The notes below the pieces were generated by a model. The model was not told the DNA's origin. It ran no database searches and saw only the letters and a program-made list of their open reading frames with translations. From Paralithodes platypus (lineage: Eukaryota; Arthropoda; Malacostraca; Decapoda; Lithodidae): 64,000 nt of DNA. The stretch is taken from NCBI GenBank assembly GCA_032716605.1, contig CM064506.1, forward strand, positions 17,557,779 to 17,621,778, written 5' to 3'. Below, in pieces: positions 61,901-64,000 of this stretch. The position numbers and the translations under genes were made by a program. Numbering within the stretch: position 1 is the stretch's first letter; each line of letters begins with the position of its first letter.

Positions 61901-64000
61901 ATCAGGGCCTTTGAAGCCAAAGCTGAGGCCCTTTTTACTTTTCTTCTTTCTTTCCTCATCTGGCTCTTCTTCCTTTCTTTGCTTACCCTTCCCTTCGCCC
62001 TCAAGGCTTAGACTTGGCATATTAACATCAGGACCTTTCAACCCAAAGCTGAAACCTTTCTTGCCCTTAATGTCTTTTGCATCATCATCAGACTCGTCCT
62101 CCTTCCTCTTTCCTTCGCCTTTGACACTGAAGTTGGGCATGCTGACGTCAGGCCCCTTTAGGCCAAACCCAAAGCCTCTCTTGTCCTTCTTCCTCTTAGT
62201 GTCATCATCATCATCATCTTTGTCTGATTCCTCTTCCTTTTCCTTTCCTTCACCCCTGATGCTGAAGTTTGGCATGTTGATATCCGGACCCTTGAAGCCG
62301 AACCCAAAAGCTTTTTTGTCCTTCTTTATCGTCTTGTCATCGTCAGAATCTTCATCCTTTGCCCTACCTTCGCCCTTCATGCTGAAGCTCGGCATACCCA
62401 CATCCGGGCCCTTAAAACCGAATCCGAAGCCCTTCTTGTCTTTATCCTTCTTGGATTCGTCACGGTCAGAATCTTCAACGTTTTCCTTGTTGCTCTTACC
62501 TTCTCCCTTAATGCTGAAGCTCGGCATACTGACATCAGGGCCCTTTAAGCCAATGCCAAAGTCTCTTTTGTCTGACTTCTTCGTTTCATCATCTGATTTG
62601 TCTTCCTTTTCTTTGCCTTCACCCTTCATGTTAAAGCTCGGCATGCTCACATCGGGGCCCTTGAAGCCAAACCCAAAACCTTTCTTGTCCTTCTTTATTT
62701 CTTTGTCATCATCAGAATCTTCTTCCTTTGCCTTTCCTTCGCCCTTCATGCTGAAGCTCGGCATACTTACATCCAGGCCCTTAAAGCCAAATGCAAAGCC
62801 TTTTTTGTTGTTCTTCTTCGTTTCCTCATCATCAGAATCTTCCTCTTCTGCCTTTTTATCCTTTCCTTCTCCCTTGATTTTAAAGCTTGGCATGCTAATA
62901 TCAGGTCCCTTAAACCCGAAACCAAAGCCCTTTTTGTCCTTTTTCTTTGTGTCATCATCATCTGATTTATCCTCGTGCTCCTTGTTAGCATTTCCTTCAG
63001 CGCTGATGCTCACATTTGGTAAACTTACATTGGGATCTGTCAGGCCAAAACCAAAGCCTCTTTTATCCCTTCTCTTTGTGTCATCGTCAACACTGCCCTC
63101 AACTTTTCCGTCTCCTCTTATACTTACACTTGGCATGCTAACATCTGGACCTTTGATGCCAATATCAAAGTCTTTCTTGGACTTCCTCTTGTCTTTCTCA
63201 TCATCATAATTTTCTCCGTCACTTTTGCCATCACCTCTAAGACTGAAGCTTGGCAAAGATACATCAGGGCCCTTGAATCCCCAGCTGAAGCCCTTTTTAC
63301 CCTTCTTACTCTTCTCTTTCTCACCTTCATCTTCAGATACTTCACTCTCTTTATCTTTGTCATCTTTGCCTTCTCCTTTCACACCAAAGCTCGGCAGCGA
63401 GACGTCGGGACCCTTAAAACCCCAACTGAAGCCTTTCTTCGACTCTTTACCCTTTTCATCATAATCCACAGAAGTTCTTCCTTCAAGGCTTGGAACTTCC
63501 ATGTTAAGTTCTGGGCCTTCAATTCCTTTAATTTCAACTGGTTGGATTTCACTCCTGACTGCAGAACTTTGAAGGTTGCCTGAAGTTTTCAAATCCACTG
63601 AAGGGAGAGTCAGATCTGGACCTTGAATATCTACTGAAAGGTCACCCGTCTCTCTAGTCTTGTGTTTGTCACCTTTTTCTCCAGCTTCACCTCTTAGATG
63701 AAATTCTGGAAGATCAATGTTTGGTCCATGGAGGTCTAATCCAAAACCTTTCTTGGATTTGTTGTTATCATTGTCATCTTCATCGTCTGATTTACCATCT
63801 GCTTTACCCTTCATACTAAAGCTTGGAAGATTTATATCAGGTCCCTTTATTCCAAAACAAAAGCCTCTCTTTGACTTATCCTTATCTGTCTTACTCTCAT
63901 CATCTGATTCGTCTTTTTCTTTACTGTCTTTAGCTTCTCCCTTCAAGCTGAAACTAGGCAAGCTCACATCTGGGCCTTTGAACCCAAAACCAAAGCTTTT
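55991..64000 (-). CDS. AHNAK-like giant repeat protein, 3' part of a single large exon
   Basis: 2669 codons plus stop, open at the window edge (partial 5'). Four zones, counting from the edge. (1) Residues 1-885 and about 1110-1270: roughly 24 modules of KKGFGFGFKGPDVSMPSF type separated by acidic/basic linkers (DSDDDE, KKDKK). (2) About 889-1094: 29 heptapeptides of (K/R)GPNVD(L/V/F) type. (3) About 1538-1975: eight SFGFKGFSRSSDSE-type modules with CK2-like acidic serine sites. (4) The tail: a Lys-rich stretch (about 2012), a poly-Ser run (about 2060), APKPPGPDPIP and a PPPVPPKPRS SH3-ligand-like motif (about 2535), ending DPDSPPPTLQPPQ. The KGPxxxxP pattern is diagnostic of AHNAK/periaxin-type proteins, scaffolds at membranes, costameres and the cytoskeleton in vertebrates. 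No PDZ or membrane segment is visible here. The function in this species is inferred by family only. Confidence 0.85.
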   Translation of the reverse strand, partial: KSFGFGFKGPDVSLPSFSLKGEAKDSKEKDESDDESKTDKDKSKRGFCFGIKGPDINLPSFSMKGKADGKSDDEDDNDNNKSKKGFGLDLHGPNIDLPEFHLRGEAGEKGDKHKTRETGDLSVDIQGPDLTLPSVDLKTSGNLQSSAVRSEIQPVEIKGIEGPELNMEVPSLEGRTSVDYDEKGKESKKGFSWGFKGPDVSLPSFGVKGEGKDDKDKESEVSEDEGEKEKSKKGKKGFSWGFKGPDVSLPSFSLRGDGKSDGENYDDEKDKRKSKKDFDIGIKGPDVSMPSVSIRGDGKVEGSVDDDTKRRDKRGFGFGLTDPNVSLPNVSISAEGNANKEHEDKSDDDDTKKKDKKGFGFGFKGPDISMPSFKIKGEGKDKKAEEEDSDDEETKKNNKKGFAFGFKGLDVSMPSFSMKGEGKAKEEDSDDDKEIKKDKKGFGFGFKGPDVSMPSFNMKGEGKEKEDKSDDETKKSDKRDFGIGLKGPDVSMPSFSIKGEGKSNKENVEDSDRDESKKDKDKKGFGFGFKGPDVGMPSFSMKGEGRAKDEDSDDDKTIKKDKKAFGFGFKGPDINMPNFSIRGEGKEKEEESDKDDDDDDTKRKKDKRGFGFGLKGPDVSMPNFSVKGEGKRKEDESDDDAKDIKGKKGFSFGLKGPDVNMPSLSLEGEGKGKQRKEEEPDEERKKKSKKGLSFGFKGPDVSMPDFSIKGEGKGSRESNDSEGKGGEKSFGVDLKGPNFKVRGTDVNINTTDVDIEGPDIDIKGPNVKMPNVDIEGGIRSNKEKDEDSDDDGKKKKKSKKGFSFGFKGPDVSMPSWGLKGEGKGDKKKEEESDDEGKEKKDKKGFNFGFKGPDFNMPSFSMKGRGDEEESDDDGEESKMKDSKSINYKIGLRDPNIGLESSEFDLRGRDVDFKGPNVDLRGPNVDVKGPNVDFTGPNVDVKGHAVDFKGPNVDLRGPNVDVKGPNVDFKDSNVDLRGHNVDVQGPNVDFKGPNVDLRGPNVDLRGPNVDLKVSNVDMRGYSIDLKGPTAELQGHNVDLKGPNVDLRRPNVDLKSNVNLSGPNVDLSGPNIDIKGPNVVLRSSNIDLQHPSVNLPTINTSHDLDATIQTSVEGESEKDNSKKGFSFGIKGPDFSVPSLGLKNSQKEGKSEDNSDDDDDTKGKKKFGFGFKGPDISLPSINLKSGTHDGKRQKDRDTDIDSDDETTKTKKGFGFGFKGPDLSLPSFSLKGRGEKGEKDSDNEEEKEESDKRNYDINLRGPNVNLPNMKLSSEMGEMDTEHSTSRYGYGVNVQGPDIRIPSVSVSTKSSKGDVRIVGESDVNKEQFNINMKRPDVNLPGLKAWEREGTVTAIEGEQYEGSLGGKQNLGISVTTPNIKMEEKHVTSFNLQPPTLSGDTPSASINVAGGLDQDVYIQGQNIDINMPDNAVPDAKVNVKSGEFRSEKEKSGFKTPDFNLPSLDLRFGHKNEGKKSGEFAVEAPDIDVECDLPEADLDMKKAKIDLPEVDLESESIRASATREIEIPGNMIGPGYESDDTRHSPGFGMAFGFKGFKKHIGLDSQEGMSPIEAEIRPVSIDTNLNAPECELNPLNFEAEIKTSNVGVPEGTVAAMTRGISEASSDLQVSAGKVSGPQVDVKGGEISANLPDIEAGRISAGVEGPQFKVRSVAPAVPSLTTAVEVEGQKLKGKLKPKDEDEDDKKVKHKFGLGFGFTGLRRSSDSEDETKEPTSLTPDPDRPHIKEDKKKSRGKMSFGFKGFSRSSDTEEDSTEKVSEVPGERDVDDEKSRPKVKGGLSFGFKGRGSKSSDSEDNNDQEKVGTDPQAESGPVKQKLKPSLSFGFKGKSKSYDMDGGEAEAEIAHREPEHEEEIKSKSRSSLNFGIKGFGKAEGKYEMRSDSEGGEVEERHSMDARGEDTTSSRSKSQKGLGFGFRNKSGRNTSDSEGPDAEERVDFDTHGEEKNKEPKSKGIRLGFKGFKNLKGRIQTEINRMRHDSHSSEDEVTREEAVNDHPAAAEAKRKKNAKKKKEKDKKNKKVEEDILNTSEENALTLAAAAAKDNRRKRSEKSSLSSSSSSSSSDEENEGHTEVKKRKRGRGRSRQVTTGMTEVTVNERPVDVEVVETVEVTRREVDVVFPQIVTTEESIDSELFATKRRAPKPPGPDPIPAARTTVVVKEVKLKSYQPPSGATEVVEVIERTVSERRAPYMNVPDAASLASDSDGERAIIHTSIEPMNTSTPKHPLTDSEELKRKAASLGDLSRLHIEPDPVNVILERAMSLDLTRAEATSSTNQHNLSHLRRLQLPDSSATSIEEEVTVGMRVDGGGLRRAEQWGTLEQALLFRRGSEGSLAEAVSPRITHTELEGEAEYDEGEPISHIEISGSTSITDISTQWVTASETTTNSITLHNTSSEDHEESPPALPSTPAPSGGTTIKLFDGDATITGSSVEVASGSVPEDGIVVVQARPPSPNERKISNFSVQLRQVNSQQKTVTSSSCSSSRSSLSSDSEMETGLIGEGGKREAVTVRVAPRVSSVDAGGSSTLPPPVPPKPRSTRTQSPPQLVTVRENGAVVVTTDITHLEGSSMETITTENVSIETVNISGGDTIILDNNENGSNFPAYVLSTDKSMPQKSFTQITVDGGRYTVNEGSLSQTLIISTPAHPHHSASDPDSPPPTLQPPQ
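60720..61335 (-). repeat. 21-bp coding minisatellite in the AHNAK-like gene
   Basis: About 29 tandem 21-bp units encode heptapeptides such as KGPNVDL, RGPNVDV and KGPNVDF. Three-unit supercycles (F, L, V endings) recur, suggesting expansion by unequal exchange of 63-bp blocks. Some units are degenerate (KVSNVDM, RGYSIDL) and one (KSNVNL) is one residue short. The frame is kept throughout, so selection on the protein is likely. Confidence 0.88.

Noticed and set aside
61344..63209. Long plus-strand ORF as a gene
   Set aside because: It is the complement of the AHNAK-like repeat modules; the composition (Ser/Pro/Lys-rich, periodic) mirrors the sense repeats.

Overview
This is eukaryotic genomic DNA, most likely from an arthropod and probably a decapod crustacean. 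I infer that from interstitial (CCTAA)n/(TTAGG)n-type telomeric motifs, the very high load of CR1/L2-like and other non-LTR retrotransposons, many miniature inverted-repeat elements, short C2H2 zinc-finger genes, and a giant AHNAK-like single-exon gene. There are no operons, bacterial signals, CRISPR arrays, rRNA genes or convincing functional tRNA genes. Only three host protein genes can be supported; almost everything else is mobile DNA.

Layout. 0.2-16.5 kb: a retrotransposon graveyard. It holds a TTAA-flanked MITE containing a second MITE, and an 8-bp-TSD element (family X) that carries a nearly full-length CR1 LINE (3440-7676, two ORFs). After that comes a head-to-tail stack of LINEs on the minus strand (7903-15690), each ending in a (TTCAG)n tail, one of them split by a second CR1. 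16.5-21.6 kb: TTAA MITEs, a 43-bp perfect hairpin, a 42-bp tandem repeat and LINE 3' ends. 21.8-22.8 kb: C2H2 zinc-finger gene 1. 23.4-26.8 kb: LINE fragments, a Tigger/pogo relic and a tRNA-Cys-like SINE. 27.5-32.6 kb: two copies of an 8-bp-TSD element (family Y) containing telomere-like arrays; the second lies inside a second X copy, which also holds an L2-like LINE. 33.0-38.4 kb: family Z elements, zinc-finger gene 2 (a paralogue of gene 1, sharing its 5' flank), and an inverted-repeat element with tRNA-like arms. 38.9-49.3 kb: LINEs, including a long reverse-transcriptase ORF (44556-46473) and a gag-like ORF1 with CCHC knuckles (46.7-47.8 kb). 49.8-55.4 kb: a dense cluster of near-palindromic TTAA MITEs, two of them containing nested copies of their own family. 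55.99-64.0 kb, minus strand: the 3' part of a giant AHNAK-like coding exon, open at the window edge.

The three host genes show no functional link to one another. The zinc-finger pair looks like a duplicated transcription-factor locus. The AHNAK-like gene would encode a large repetitive scaffold protein. The mobile elements are mostly non-autonomous or broken: I found no complete DNA transposase, and the best-preserved LINE (CR1 at 3440-7676) has frame lesions in ORF2. The main interest is the nested architecture. Direct repeats recovered on both sides of many elements give a readable insertion history and point to several MITE families that look undescribed from this sequence alone.
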